Shown: positions 8,006 through 16,477 of the stretch, in pieces
Position numbering within the stretch: the stretch's first letter is position 1
Layout of the letters: the number at the start of each line of letters is the position of its first letter
Assembly (NCBI GenBank): GCA_965228545.1
Contig: OZ245822.1
Coordinates: 2,232,001-2,296,000 of the forward strand
DNA: 64,000 bases
Source of the DNA: HXMU1420-13 sp965228545
GTDB taxonomy: Bacteria > Bacteroidota > Rhodothermia > Balneolales > Balneolaceae
Direction: 5' to 3'
Notes under the pieces: model-generated
What the model saw: only the letters and a program-made list of their open reading frames with translations
Databases searched by the model: none
What the model was told of the DNA's origin: nothing
Program-made: the position numbers and the translations under genes

Positions 8006-9550
8006 ATGAGTACAAAAACATTTTTCGGGCACCCAAGCGGATTGGCCACACTCTTCTTTACCGAAATGTGGGAGCGTTTTAGCTACTACGGGATGCGCGC
8101 ACTACTTATCCTATTTATGACAACACCCGCACTTTCTGGCGGGCTTGAATTCGACGATGTTACATCAGGGGCTATTTACGGTTTATATACAATGGGTGTT
8201 TATCTCTTAGCATTACCCGGAGGTTGGCTTGCTGATCATATCATTGGTTTGAAAAAATCGGTTTGGTATGGTGGGATCATTATTACGCTTGGCCATTTCA
8301 CAATGGCAATACCGGGAATTGTAGGTCTTTTTGGGATGCACACAGAAGGAGTTACCGGGTTAGATACCAATTCGTTTTTCCTTGGGTTGATTTTGATAGC
8401 AGTTGGTACCGGAATGCTTAAACCAAATGTGAGTAGTATTGTTGGCGAATTATATGGTGGCGCAGAAGATAAAGACAGTGCAAAACGCGATGCAGGCTTT
8501 TCGATTTTTTATATGGGGATTAATATAGGAGCATTATTAGCACCTATAGTTTGTAGTTTCTTAGCCGCTGAAGTGGACTGGCATTTGGGTTTTGGAGCGG
8601 CTGGTATTGGTATGTTACTCGGTTTGATTCAGTATAAAGCAACAGCGTCAAATCTTGACGGTTATGGGGACGCTCCCGTTTATGAAACTCCAGAGGAACA
8701 GGAAAAAGCAGCTAAAACTGCGAACATCGCCAAAATAGTTGGGGGTGTAGCTCTGGTAATCTTTGCTCTATTCTTCTTCAATGTAATTTCTATAGACGCC
8801 GTCAGTATTGCGAACGCTTCCAAATACATTATATCTGCGGCTGCTGTCCTTTTCTTTGGGTATGTGATTTTACTAGGTGGTTTAAATATTGAAGAGAAAA
8901 AGAAAGTTGGTGTAATTGGGTTACTACTTATTTTTTCTGCTTTATTCTGGTCCGGGTTTGAACAAGCCGGTTCAACATTAAATCTATTTGCAGAGCGATT
9001 TACCGATCGAACGGTATTTGGGTGGGAAATTCCGGCAGGGATGTTCCAGTCTATCAACTCGATGTTCATCATTATATTTGCTCCAATTTTTGGTGCAATG
9101 TGGGTTTGGCTTGCAAGGAAGCAATTGGAGCCTAGTTCTCCACTGAAATTTGCCTTTGGATTAATTCTTTTAGGAATCGGATTCTTAGTGATGTACTTCG
9201 CTGCTAAAATTGCAGCATCAGGTGATCTCGCAGCGCCAACATGGTTAATTTTCACATATTTATTCCACACCTTTGGAGAATTGAGTTTAAGTCCGGTTGG
9301 ATTGAGTTTGGTAACCAAGTTGTCACCACATAGATATGCTGGTCAAATGATGGGGATGTGGTTCTTATCTATTGCCATGGGTAACCTCTTTGCCGGATTA
9401 ATTGCCGGATCATTAAGTGGTGGAACTGAAGATGCTCTCGCTTCTATGCCCAGCCAATACATGTTAATTGTGTATACCACAGTTGGAGCAGGAATTTTGC
9501 TTCTTTTGATTTCCAAACCGGTTAGAAAACTGATGGGCAACGTGCATTAA
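8006..9550 (+). CDS. POT/PTR2 family peptide:proton symporter
   Basis: 514 residues with about 12-14 membrane helices. The family signature ExxERFxYYG is present as EMWERFSYYG at 20-29, and FFLGLILIAVGTGMLKPNVS matches the conserved POT helix 4 region. These MFS proteins import di- and tripeptides with protons across the inner membrane. The start is ATG 8006. It is a single-gene unit: about 200 bases of apparently non-coding DNA after the upstream terminator precede it, and a bidirectional terminator follows. Confidence 0.92.
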   Translation: MSTKTFFGHPSGLATLFFTEMWERFSYYGMRALLILFMTTPALSGGLEFDDVTSGAIYGLYTMGVYLLALPGGWLADHIIGLKKSVWYGGIIITLGHFTMAIPGIVGLFGMHTEGVTGLDTNSFFLGLILIAVGTGMLKPNVSSIVGELYGGAEDKDSAKRDAGFSIFYMGINIGALLAPIVCSFLAAEVDWHLGFGAAGIGMLLGLIQYKATASNLDGYGDAPVYETPEEQEKAAKTANIAKIVGGVALVIFALFFFNVISIDAVSIANASKYIISAAAVLFFGYVILLGGLNIEEKKKVGVIGLLLIFSALFWSGFEQAGSTLNLFAERFTDRTVFGWEIPAGMFQSINSMFIIIFAPIFGAMWVWLARKQLEPSSPLKFAFGLILLGIGFLVMYFAAKIAASGDLAAPTWLIFTYLFHTFGELSLSPVGLSLVTKLSPHRYAGQMMGMWFLSIAMGNLFAGLIAGSLSGGTEDALASMPSQYMLIVYTTVGAGILLLLISKPVRKLMGNVH

Positions 9551-9570
9551 CAAACAAATGGCGGTATTAA

Positions 9571-9608
9571 AAAAGGCTTCCACATTAATTTGGGGAAGCC
9601 TTTTTTTT
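9571..9608 (+). terminator. Bidirectional terminator between convergent genes
   Basis: AAAAGGCTTCC (9571-9581) pairs with GGAAGCC (9594-9600) and is followed by a run of Ts on the plus strand and of As on the left, so it can serve both the peptide transporter and the amidohydrolase that ends at 9632. Confidence 0.8.
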
Positions 9609-9631
9609 ATTTCGATCATCCGTCATATATC

Positions 9632-11080
9632 CTACTGCTCAAAATCCAACGGTGGTGGACCGGGAGGAATCATCCCTTCATATACATAATCTCCTTTACG
9701 CTCCAAAAACTCGGCTTTCACGTCGTTAATCAAATCCGGATTTTTAAATAAATCGATCATTGTCATAGATAAAGCCTTTGAGGCGTAAGTCAATCCTTTG
9801 TGCCCGATCGACATGCCGCCGGTTGCAACAACCGCCCACGAATGCCAGGGAGTGCCGGCTGGTGCAGTAGTTGCCCGTAGCCGAATGGTTGGGGTAATAA
9901 ATGAAACATCCCCAACATCGGTAGATCCGCCCATTGGGTGTTCAGCAGTTTCTTTCATGGGACTAATTTCCATATCCAGTCCAACTTCAAGTTTATTGGT
10001 AGCACGCTGTATTGCTCTGGCAAACTCCTCTTCCTCTTCGGTGTATGCAATGGTGCCAAGTTGTTCGAGGTTTGCTTGCAAAGCTGCTCCACCGGTTCTA
10101 TTGGGTAAGACTTCATGAATTCCTGAAATAAGAGAAACTTTGTGATCTACATTAGCCATTATAGCCGCACCTTCGGCCATGGCCATCACACGTTCGTACA
10201 CTTCTTGCAAACCTGCGCGCTTCGTATCACGCACACGAACCCAGATTTTAGAATAATCGGGAACCACATTAACAACTTTTCCAGCATCCTGAATGTGATA
10301 ATGTATCCGAACGGTAGGTTTGATATGTTCACGATACATGTTAATGCCATCGGTGTAAAGCTCCAGCGCATCGCCGGCACTACGACCATTCCATGGATCT
10401 CCTGAGGCATGTGCTGCTTGCCCATAAAATTCTACCAAAAAATCGACCAAGGCTAAGCTACTTTGCACATCGGCTTCCGTTTTGTTGCTAGGATGCCAGT
10501 CCATCATCACATCCACATCATCGAATAACCCGGCGCGAATCATCCAAAGCTTACCAAAAAATTTCTCTTCGGCAGGTGTGCCATAAAATCGAATGGTGCC
10601 TTCCAACTCACCGGCTTCCATCAATTCCTTGATTGCTATTGCCGCCCCAAGCGATGCCACACCAAATATATTGTGCCCACAGCCATGCCCTGGGGCATTT
10701 TCGATAAGTGGAGATTTATGAGGCACTGTTTCTTGCGATAGTCCCGGAAGGGCATCAAACTCGCCCATTATTCCGATGATTGGACCATCACCGCGACTAA
10801 ATTCGGCAGTAAATGCGGTTGGAATTTCTCCTACACCACGTGTTACAGTAAAACCATTATCCTCGGCATAATCGGAAAGCGCTTTAGCGGATTGATTTTC
10901 CTTAAAGGCAATTTCGGCATATTCCCAAATGGCATCACTTAATGCACTCAACTCAGTTGCATGAGCATTAATATGATCGATGACCATTTGTTTTAGTGGG
11001 TCATCCACTTGTTGTGCTAACACTGATTGTTGAGCCAAAAAAAATATAAAGGTCAAACAAAGTATTTGTAGTCGGTGCAT
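9632..11080 (-). CDS. M20 family amidohydrolase (AbgB-like), exported
   Basis: 482 residues with a signal peptide ending LAQQ. Metal-site motifs of M20/AbgB-type amidohydrolases are seen in order: GEFDALPG (106-113), GHGCGH (131-136), PAEEKFFGK near 170, and a C-terminal MGGSTDVGDVSF plus PWHSW. AbgB-like enzymes cleave amide bonds of aminobenzoyl-glutamate or related N-acyl amino acids; the substrate here is not known. Export to the periplasm distinguishes it from cytoplasmic AbgB. It is followed upstream (11098) by an outer-membrane protein gene 17 bases away, so both may be one transcript. Confidence 0.88.
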   Translation of the reverse strand: MHRLQILCLTFIFFLAQQSVLAQQVDDPLKQMVIDHINAHATELSALSDAIWEYAEIAFKENQSAKALSDYAEDNGFTVTRGVGEIPTAFTAEFSRGDGPIIGIMGEFDALPGLSQETVPHKSPLIENAPGHGCGHNIFGVASLGAAIAIKELMEAGELEGTIRFYGTPAEEKFFGKLWMIRAGLFDDVDVMMDWHPSNKTEADVQSSLALVDFLVEFYGQAAHASGDPWNGRSAGDALELYTDGINMYREHIKPTVRIHYHIQDAGKVVNVVPDYSKIWVRVRDTKRAGLQEVYERVMAMAEGAAIMANVDHKVSLISGIHEVLPNRTGGAALQANLEQLGTIAYTEEEEEFARAIQRATNKLEVGLDMEISPMKETAEHPMGGSTDVGDVSFITPTIRLRATTAPAGTPWHSWAVVATGGMSIGHKGLTYASKALSMTMIDLFKNPDLINDVKAEFLERKGDYVYEGMIPPGPPPLDFEQ

Positions 11081-11097
11081 GTTGGAATGGGTTAATT

Positions 11098-11817
11098 CTA
11101 ATTTATGCTAAATGCTATTCCCATGTTCAAATACGGTATGCTTTCATCATCAAAAAGTAGACCGCCATCAATTTGAACTGAAGATCGTATATGATATAAA
11201 ATTCCTATTTCAATGGCCGATTGATCATAATAATCGTTCTGGGTATAAATGTAGTCTAGATACAAGGTAGTTTCAGGATCAATTTGAATGCTAGGGTTTA
11301 TGGAATAATACATTTCTGGAAATTCAACATCAGAAAAAAGATAATTACCGTACCCTAAGTTAGCATTGAGACTGAACCAACTAAAAAAATCATATTCAGC
11401 GACTAAATAAACTCGATTAAAGTAATCGTCAAATTCATCATCTAGAAAAGCTAAATGCGTAGAGTTGACAATAGCAGATCGAAAGTTCTTGTTTTTTGTA
11501 TGTAGCAGGTCAACTTTAAATCGAATGTATTGCGGACTTATTTCCCAGCCATCTACCATATTATGTGTAAGTGAGCCTAGCTTAAGTTGAAATTCAACCC
11601 TTTCGTGCAAACCGGTTCTAAAGGTAAGTTGTCCAAACCGAAAACTATTTTGTGAAGATATTGCTCCCGATTCGATATAGTATGTTCCGGCAGGCACGGT
11701 AAATGCGCCATAGCCAAATCCGGGTCTGTCGGTAGAAATGGAAGTTTGTGCTGCAATTTGGGGTGAAATCACAACAGAAAAGACAACACATAGTAAAATA
11801 ACTGTAGTTGAGCGCAT
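11098..11817 (-). CDS. Outer-membrane beta-barrel, transporter-like (paralogue A)
   Basis: 239 residues with a signal peptide ending AAQ, then TDRPGFGYGAFTVPAGTYYIE, a start typical of the MetA-pathway/transporter beta-barrel group, followed by alternating hydrophobic strands and an aromatic end. It is a paralogue of the next gene (11938-12642): both share SISTDRPGFG/SPDRPGFG, a central GYGNYLFSD/GYGNYIFSD and a C-terminal FDDxSxPxLxxGIA. It probably sits in the outer membrane; the substrate is unknown. Confidence 0.8.
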   Translation of the reverse strand: MRSTTVILLCVVFSVVISPQIAAQTSISTDRPGFGYGAFTVPAGTYYIESGAISSQNSFRFGQLTFRTGLHERVEFQLKLGSLTHNMVDGWEISPQYIRFKVDLLHTKNKNFRSAIVNSTHLAFLDDEFDDYFNRVYLVAEYDFFSWFSLNANLGYGNYLFSDVEFPEMYYSINPSIQIDPETTLYLDYIYTQNDYYDQSAIEIGILYHIRSSVQIDGGLLFDDESIPYLNMGIAFSIN

Positions 11818-11937
11818 ACTTTACGGTAGATTTATCTTACACTAATACATATACATACGTTGATTAAGAATTGCAATCTGCCAGCACAAATTGCTTATCA
11901 AATGGATATTTAGGTACCTCAGTTGAGCCGAGGAAGG

Positions 11938-12642
11938 TTAAAACCGTGTTGCAATTCCCACTTTAAGAAATGGATTGGAATCATCATCAAACACTACTCC
12001 AAGATCGATTTGTGAATTGGAATGAATAGAATGGGCTACCCCAAATTCATAATCAGTGGAGCTGAAAAAATCGGTTTCGTTATAAGCAAGCCCCAAATAC
12101 ACCGATGTTCCCGGTGTAACTACGTATCCGGGATTCACAGTAAAATAGAAAGTGGGAACATCGAAATCGCTGAAAATATAGTTTCCGTAACCAAAGTTTG
12201 TGTTCAACGAAAGTTCCGGGGTTAAGGCGAAGTCGGCTAATGCGATGATTTGAGTGAAATATTCATCGATATCATTATTTAAAAAGGGTAAACTGGTTCT
12301 ATTTAACAACGAAAACTGGAATGAATCATCGGTGCTGCTAAACACTTTATACTTGAGAATGGCAAACTGTAGTGAGCGCCCTGTTTTACCCTCTTTATCG
12401 ATAAATACAGAGCCGAGTTCAATTTGAGCTTCTAATGCATCAGTTAATCCGGCTCTAAAGAAAAATTCACCTATATTTGTACCAAATTCTGAGTGTGTGA
12501 TTCCGGCTTCTAGCCCAAACATACCCGGAGCAGTTGTACCGGAACTAAAGCCAAAACCGGGGCGATCTGGACTGAATGCATTCTGAGCAAATACGGAATG
12601 AGATACTGCTATAAGTAGCGTAAAAAGTATTGTTCGAATCAT
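11938..12642 (-). CDS. Outer-membrane beta-barrel, transporter-like (paralogue B)
   Basis: 234 residues from ATG 12642, which opens a normal signal peptide (MIRTILFTLLIAVSHSVFAQ). The frame is open to 12723 but that would add a tail overlapping the divergent mnmE start, so 12642 is preferred. The mature protein matches the neighbouring paralogue (SPDRPGFGF, GYGNYIFSD, VFDDDSNPFLKVGIA) and is expected to be a beta-barrel of the MetA-pathway/transporter-like group. The two genes lie 120 bases apart in the same direction. Confidence 0.8.
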   Translation of the reverse strand: MIRTILFTLLIAVSHSVFAQNAFSPDRPGFGFSSGTTAPGMFGLEAGITHSEFGTNIGEFFFRAGLTDALEAQIELGSVFIDKEGKTGRSLQFAILKYKVFSSTDDSFQFSLLNRTSLPFLNNDIDEYFTQIIALADFALTPELSLNTNFGYGNYIFSDFDVPTFYFTVNPGYVVTPGTSVYLGLAYNETDFFSSTDYEFGVAHSIHSNSQIDLGVVFDDDSNPFLKVGIATRF

Positions 12643-12702
12643 AGTAGGCGAAATGACAGTTAATACATTGTAGTTGATATATTTATAGTAGACATAAGGT
12701 TT

Positions 12703-14094
12703 ATGAAAAACAATAATGAACAAGAGATGATTGAGCAGAAACGATCTATAGCAGCGATTGCCACTCCCGTTGGTGAAGGAGGAATAGCGGTAATAAGAGT
12801 TTCAGGGAAAGATGCATTCGAGAAAGTAAATGCGGTATTTCGTGGCAAAGATTTAACTAAAGCGTCATCGCATACTGTACATTTTGGAAAAATAGTGGAT
12901 GAGAATAATCTGCCGGTAGACGAAGTGCTAGCAACCGTGTTCAAATCACCCAGAAGTTATACCGGCGAAAATACTGTAGAAATATCGTGCCATGGTGGTG
13001 TGCTTGTAACCCAGAAAGTATTAGAAACCATTTTAGAGACGGGTGTAAAAGCCGCTGAAGCAGGAGAATTTACACAGCGAGCATTTTTAAACGGCAAAAT
13101 GGATCTCGATCAAGCCGAGGCTGTGGCAGATATCATCCATGCAAAAAGCTTAAAAGCCGTAGATGCTGCCCATCAACAATTGGAAGGCAGATTGGGAGAA
13201 CACATAAAACAATTTCGCCAACAGATTATTGACGCCACCGCCATGATAGAGCTGGAACTCGATTTTATTGAAGAAGACGTTGAGTTCGCCAACAAAGAAC
13301 AACTCATGAAATTATTGGTAGATGTTTCAGCGGAAATCAATGCTCTGCTTGAAACCTACGAAACCGGAAGATTGGTAAAAGATGGAGTGAAAACCGTACT
13401 CATCGGTAGACCGAATGCAGGGAAGTCGACCTTGCTGAATACCTTAGTGGGAAGTGATCGCGCTATTGTAACCGATATTGCCGGAACTACCAGAGATACC
13501 ATTGACGTAGATTGGAACTACGAAGGACTATTATTTAAATTGATTGATACCGCTGGATTAAGAGAAACGGACGACATTGTTGAAGCCGAAGGCGTAAAGC
13601 GATCTCAGAAAGCCTTTGAACAAGCTGATTTAGTAGTTTACCTAAAAGATTTATCGCACTCGTTTACACCGGAAGAAAGAGAGGAAATTAAAACCTTTCA
13701 GCAACGTGCCGGTGAAACACCTTTTATTTTGATTGGAACCAAAGCTGACATTGAGCAGGAAACTGAATGGCGAACCGAGTTTGATTTAAAAATATCAGCT
13801 CTATCCGGCGATGCAATTAATACCTTGAAAGCAACACTTAAAGAACGAGCACTCGAGAACAAACATTACGACGCCTCCAGTTTATTGGTCACTTCATCCC
13901 GCCATCGCGATGCTTTAAAGAAAGCAGAGGAACAAGTTCAAGCCGCAATTAATGGGTTAAAGTTGGGTATGACCGGCGATTTTCTTTCTATTGATTTAAG
14001 AGCTGCTTTAAACGAACTAGGCTCCATCACCGGCGAAATTACCAACGAGCACATCTTAGATTCGATCTTCTCCCGTTTTTGTATTGGTAAGTGA
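12703..14094 (+). CDS. mnmE: tRNA uridine-5-carboxymethylaminomethyl modification GTPase
   Basis: 463 residues of MnmE (TrmE), which with MnmG modifies the wobble uridine of tRNAs using a folate-bound one-carbon unit. The N-terminal folate-binding domain (IAAIATPVGEGGIAVIRVSG) is followed by a helical domain and an inserted GTPase: G1 GRPNAGKS (235-242), G2 TTRDT (262-266), G3 DTAG (282-285), and G4 as GTKAD (345-349) in place of NKxD. It ends with the family signature CIGK, Cys460 being the conserved C-terminal cysteine. The start at 12703 has AAGG six bases upstream; an ATG at 12727 is also possible. Confidence 0.97.
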   Translation: MKNNNEQEMIEQKRSIAAIATPVGEGGIAVIRVSGKDAFEKVNAVFRGKDLTKASSHTVHFGKIVDENNLPVDEVLATVFKSPRSYTGENTVEISCHGGVLVTQKVLETILETGVKAAEAGEFTQRAFLNGKMDLDQAEAVADIIHAKSLKAVDAAHQQLEGRLGEHIKQFRQQIIDATAMIELELDFIEEDVEFANKEQLMKLLVDVSAEINALLETYETGRLVKDGVKTVLIGRPNAGKSTLLNTLVGSDRAIVTDIAGTTRDTIDVDWNYEGLLFKLIDTAGLRETDDIVEAEGVKRSQKAFEQADLVVYLKDLSHSFTPEEREEIKTFQQRAGETPFILIGTKADIEQETEWRTEFDLKISALSGDAINTLKATLKERALENKHYDASSLLVTSSRHRDALKKAEEQVQAAINGLKLGMTGDFLSIDLRAALNELGSITGEITNEHILDSIFSRFCIGK

Positions 14095-14122
14095 TTTAAT
14101 TGTTGTATATTTACGTTTAAGT

Positions 14123-14527
14123 TTATGCTGCTTTTAATTCTTCAACAAGTTGATTCATTTTAAACTCATTAATTGGTTTTACGATATATTTTTTAACCGC
14201 AGAAATTGATTTAGCTCGTTCAATATCATTTTTATCTACAGATGAGGTTACAATAAAGATGGTTATTTCTTTTGGGAGTTCGGAGCTTATCGGTAAGTAT
14301 TCTTCGAGAAAATCCCACCCGTCCATAACGGGCATTTTTAAATCTAGTAGTATAACATCGGGAAGATTGTCAATCGAAGATTTATGGGTAATTATATGGT
14401 CTATGGCTTCTTTTCCATTTTTAAACGCTAAGATACTTTTATCTAGGTTAGTGCTTTTAATCAATTGTTTAGTTGTTAGATGAAAAATAAACTCATCATC
14501 AACTATAGCCCAAATCTTTCTTTCCAT
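14123..14527 (-). CDS. Single-domain response regulator (CheY-like)
   Basis: 134 residues forming one receiver domain: acidic pair in IVDDE near 10, phospho-acceptor Asp in ILLDLKMPVMDG, switch Thr/Ser in IVTSS and Lys in YIVKP. There is no output domain, so it acts by protein contact or phosphorelay. Its start overlaps the last 29 bases of the histidine kinase gene upstream, implying translational coupling and that the two form a cognate pair. Confidence 0.93.
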   Translation of the reverse strand: MERKIWAIVDDEFIFHLTTKQLIKSTNLDKSILAFKNGKEAIDHIITHKSSIDNLPDVILLDLKMPVMDGWDFLEEYLPISSELPKEITIFIVTSSVDKNDIERAKSISAVKKYIVKPINEFKMNQLVEELKAA

Positions 14528-16034
14528 TCTGATTTAATTTTAGTGTGAATTGAGTGAAACTGTCTTCTTCACTCTCTACGTTTATGGAGTCGCCTAAACG
14601 TGCCAATTGATTGTACACTATAAATAAGCCCATCCCATTGGATACATCTAAGTTATGATACGACGTGCCAAACTTAAAAATTTTATTCTTGAAATATTTT
14701 AGATTCATTCCCAGTCCATTATCGTAATAGATTAGGTCTAAAGATTCGTCCGCATTTTTTTGAGAGCTGATTTTGATGTGTAAACTTCTATTATTGCTAC
14801 GATATTTAAATGAATTTGAAACAAGGTTATAGGCAATATTTTCGATATAAACCTTGGGGTAGTCTATAAAGTCTTCATCAAGCTGATATTCAATATTTAG
14901 TTCATCTTTGTTAATCTTAAAAGTATCTAAACAACTGATGATCACATTCTCAAAAACATTTTTTAAATCACATCTCTCATAGGTGATCTTACCGTGCCTA
15001 ATCATGTTATAAAATTCAGCCAAGTTATCTACAGATTTTGTAAGGCTATCAACACGGTCAAATATAATATTTATACTTTCAGCTTTTTCCTCCTCATTAC
15101 TTAACTCATTGTTTTTGATCATAAGAATAAGATTATTTATTCCAACGATAGGCCCTCTCAAATTATGAGAGGTGATTTGAGCAAACTCTTGTAATAAATC
15201 GTTATGATATTTTAAGTCCTGATCTCTTTCGAATATTTGCTTGTTTTTTTTGTAGATGCGTAGGCTCCAATCAGCGGCTCTCGAAAAGATAGTATAAGTT
15301 AATGGTAATGGAATGATACATACAAAAAACAAGCCTAATGCCATTCCTATGGTAGTATCAACAAAGCCAATGAAATGTAGCAAACTAATACTAAGTATGA
15401 TGAAAACGGGAAAGAAAAAGCTAGAAGTGAAGAAAAGATCAACAAAGCGACGATTTAAAAACTGTACTTTTTTAGGGAAGTTTGGATTTGGTAAAAGATC
15501 GTTATAGTAGGATGATAAAAATGTACTTGAATATAGTAGAAAGCCTATGGCAGTATTCCAACTAACCGATTCAAATCCTGGGAGTTTATACAGCTTATTT
15601 GGATCTAAGAAATAAAAAATAAGGCTAATGTTGCTTACAGTGTATATTCCCAATTCCGTAAAAAAGCGAATTAACGGCTTTTTTCGTTGTAAAAATAGAA
15701 GTCCGTGAATACTTAAAACGAAAAAGATAATACTTGTGGCAATAGAGCTTAACAACGTCCGGTCTTCAATAAAAAGGGCTAAGACAAAATCTACGGCAGC
15801 TAATACTGCTAGCAAAATAAAGAGTAGCCTTTTAAGATTTACATTATCAATTAAAACCGAACTAAATAGAATGATGAATAATGCAGCGGTTACTAATGTC
15901 ATAGATGCCCAACCAGACATTATAAAACTTAGCCCTATATAATCTCCCAGTAGTACGTCGATTGATATTATTGCACAAACAGCTATTGAGATACCAGCTA
16001 TAATTTTGTGTCTAGTCAAACTCATATTTTTCAT
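14499..16034 (-). CDS. Membrane histidine kinase with multi-helix N-terminus
   Basis: 511 residues. The first 270 hold about seven to eight hydrophobic helices with no extracytoplasmic sensor loop, followed by a helical linker and a kinase core: H-box TSHNLRGPIVGINNL, N-box NLVSNSFKYRSN and G-box DNGLGMNL, with GMGLFIVYNQLARLG. The HNLRGP form of the H-box is common in Bacteroidota kinases. It overlaps the CheY-like gene, its likely partner. An alternative start three codons in (MSLTRH) cannot be excluded. The signal sensed is unknown. Confidence 0.9.
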   Translation of the reverse strand: MKNMSLTRHKIIAGISIAVCAIISIDVLLGDYIGLSFIMSGWASMTLVTAALFIILFSSVLIDNVNLKRLLFILLAVLAAVDFVLALFIEDRTLLSSIATSIIFFVLSIHGLLFLQRKKPLIRFFTELGIYTVSNISLIFYFLDPNKLYKLPGFESVSWNTAIGFLLYSSTFLSSYYNDLLPNPNFPKKVQFLNRRFVDLFFTSSFFFPVFIILSISLLHFIGFVDTTIGMALGLFFVCIIPLPLTYTIFSRAADWSLRIYKKNKQIFERDQDLKYHNDLLQEFAQITSHNLRGPIVGINNLILMIKNNELSNEEEKAESINIIFDRVDSLTKSVDNLAEFYNMIRHGKITYERCDLKNVFENVIISCLDTFKINKDELNIEYQLDEDFIDYPKVYIENIAYNLVSNSFKYRSNNRSLHIKISSQKNADESLDLIYYDNGLGMNLKYFKNKIFKFGTSYHNLDVSNGMGLFIVYNQLARLGDSINVESEEDSFTQFTLKLNQNGKKDLGYS

Positions 16035-16120
16035 TAATTGTGAACCAGAAATAAGATATAATGAACCTAAGAAAGCTCTAATTGAAGTTCGAAATTAATG
16101 TGTTTTTTTACTTTTAGATA

Positions 16121-16411
16121 ATGATGAAAAATAAAAATAGTAAAGTCTACTTCTTCGCACCGGTTGATGCTTATACCGTGTATAAAATTGCAAAACCGAT
16201 TGAGGATTATGTTTACGAATTCTTTAAACAAATTCCTGTTGGCATAAGCAAAAAGGTGGTGTTTTCCTGCAATTGTATTTTAAACTATCTATATGCAGAA
16301 CTCGAAGGAAGACCTACTTTCAGCTTTGCCGGTCCTATTACCTTTGGCGAAATCGCATATAAATTACTCAATCAAACTATGGTGTACTTGTCTGTTGATG
16401 AAGTAGTATAG
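16121..16411 (+). CDS. Small hypothetical cytoplasmic protein
   Basis: 96 residues, no signal peptide. The second half has a patterned segment (FAGPITFGEIAYKLLNQT) that looks conserved and reminds me of a small family I cannot name reliably. The gene faces away from the histidine kinase at 14499-16034 with 86 bases between starts, so the two share a promoter region. A weak hairpin terminator follows. Codon use looks ordinary and the protein is plausible as a real gene rather than a chance frame. Confidence 0.7.
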   Translation: MMKNKNSKVYFFAPVDAYTVYKIAKPIEDYVYEFFKQIPVGISKKVVFSCNCILNYLYAELEGRPTFSFAGPITFGEIAYKLLNQTMVYLSVDEVV

Positions 16412-16420
16412 TTTGCACAA

Positions 16421-16456
16421 AAAAACCCTCAATTCTTTGCAGAAAAGAGGGTTTAG
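16421..16456 (-). terminator. Terminator between convergent genes
   Basis: AAACCCTC (16423-16430) and GAGGGTTT (16447-16454) form the stem, with an inner TTCT/AGAA pairing. The T-run is on the left, so it is strongest for the minus-strand M16 protease gene; the plus-strand small gene could also use it. Confidence 0.75.
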
Positions 16457-16477
16457 ATAATTTAATATGAGACGCGC

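Noticed and set aside
8680..9318. Long open frame (212 codons) on the minus strand inside the peptide transporter
   Set aside because: It is antisense to a well-conserved membrane protein, has no recognisable domain, and its composition mirrors the opposite strand.
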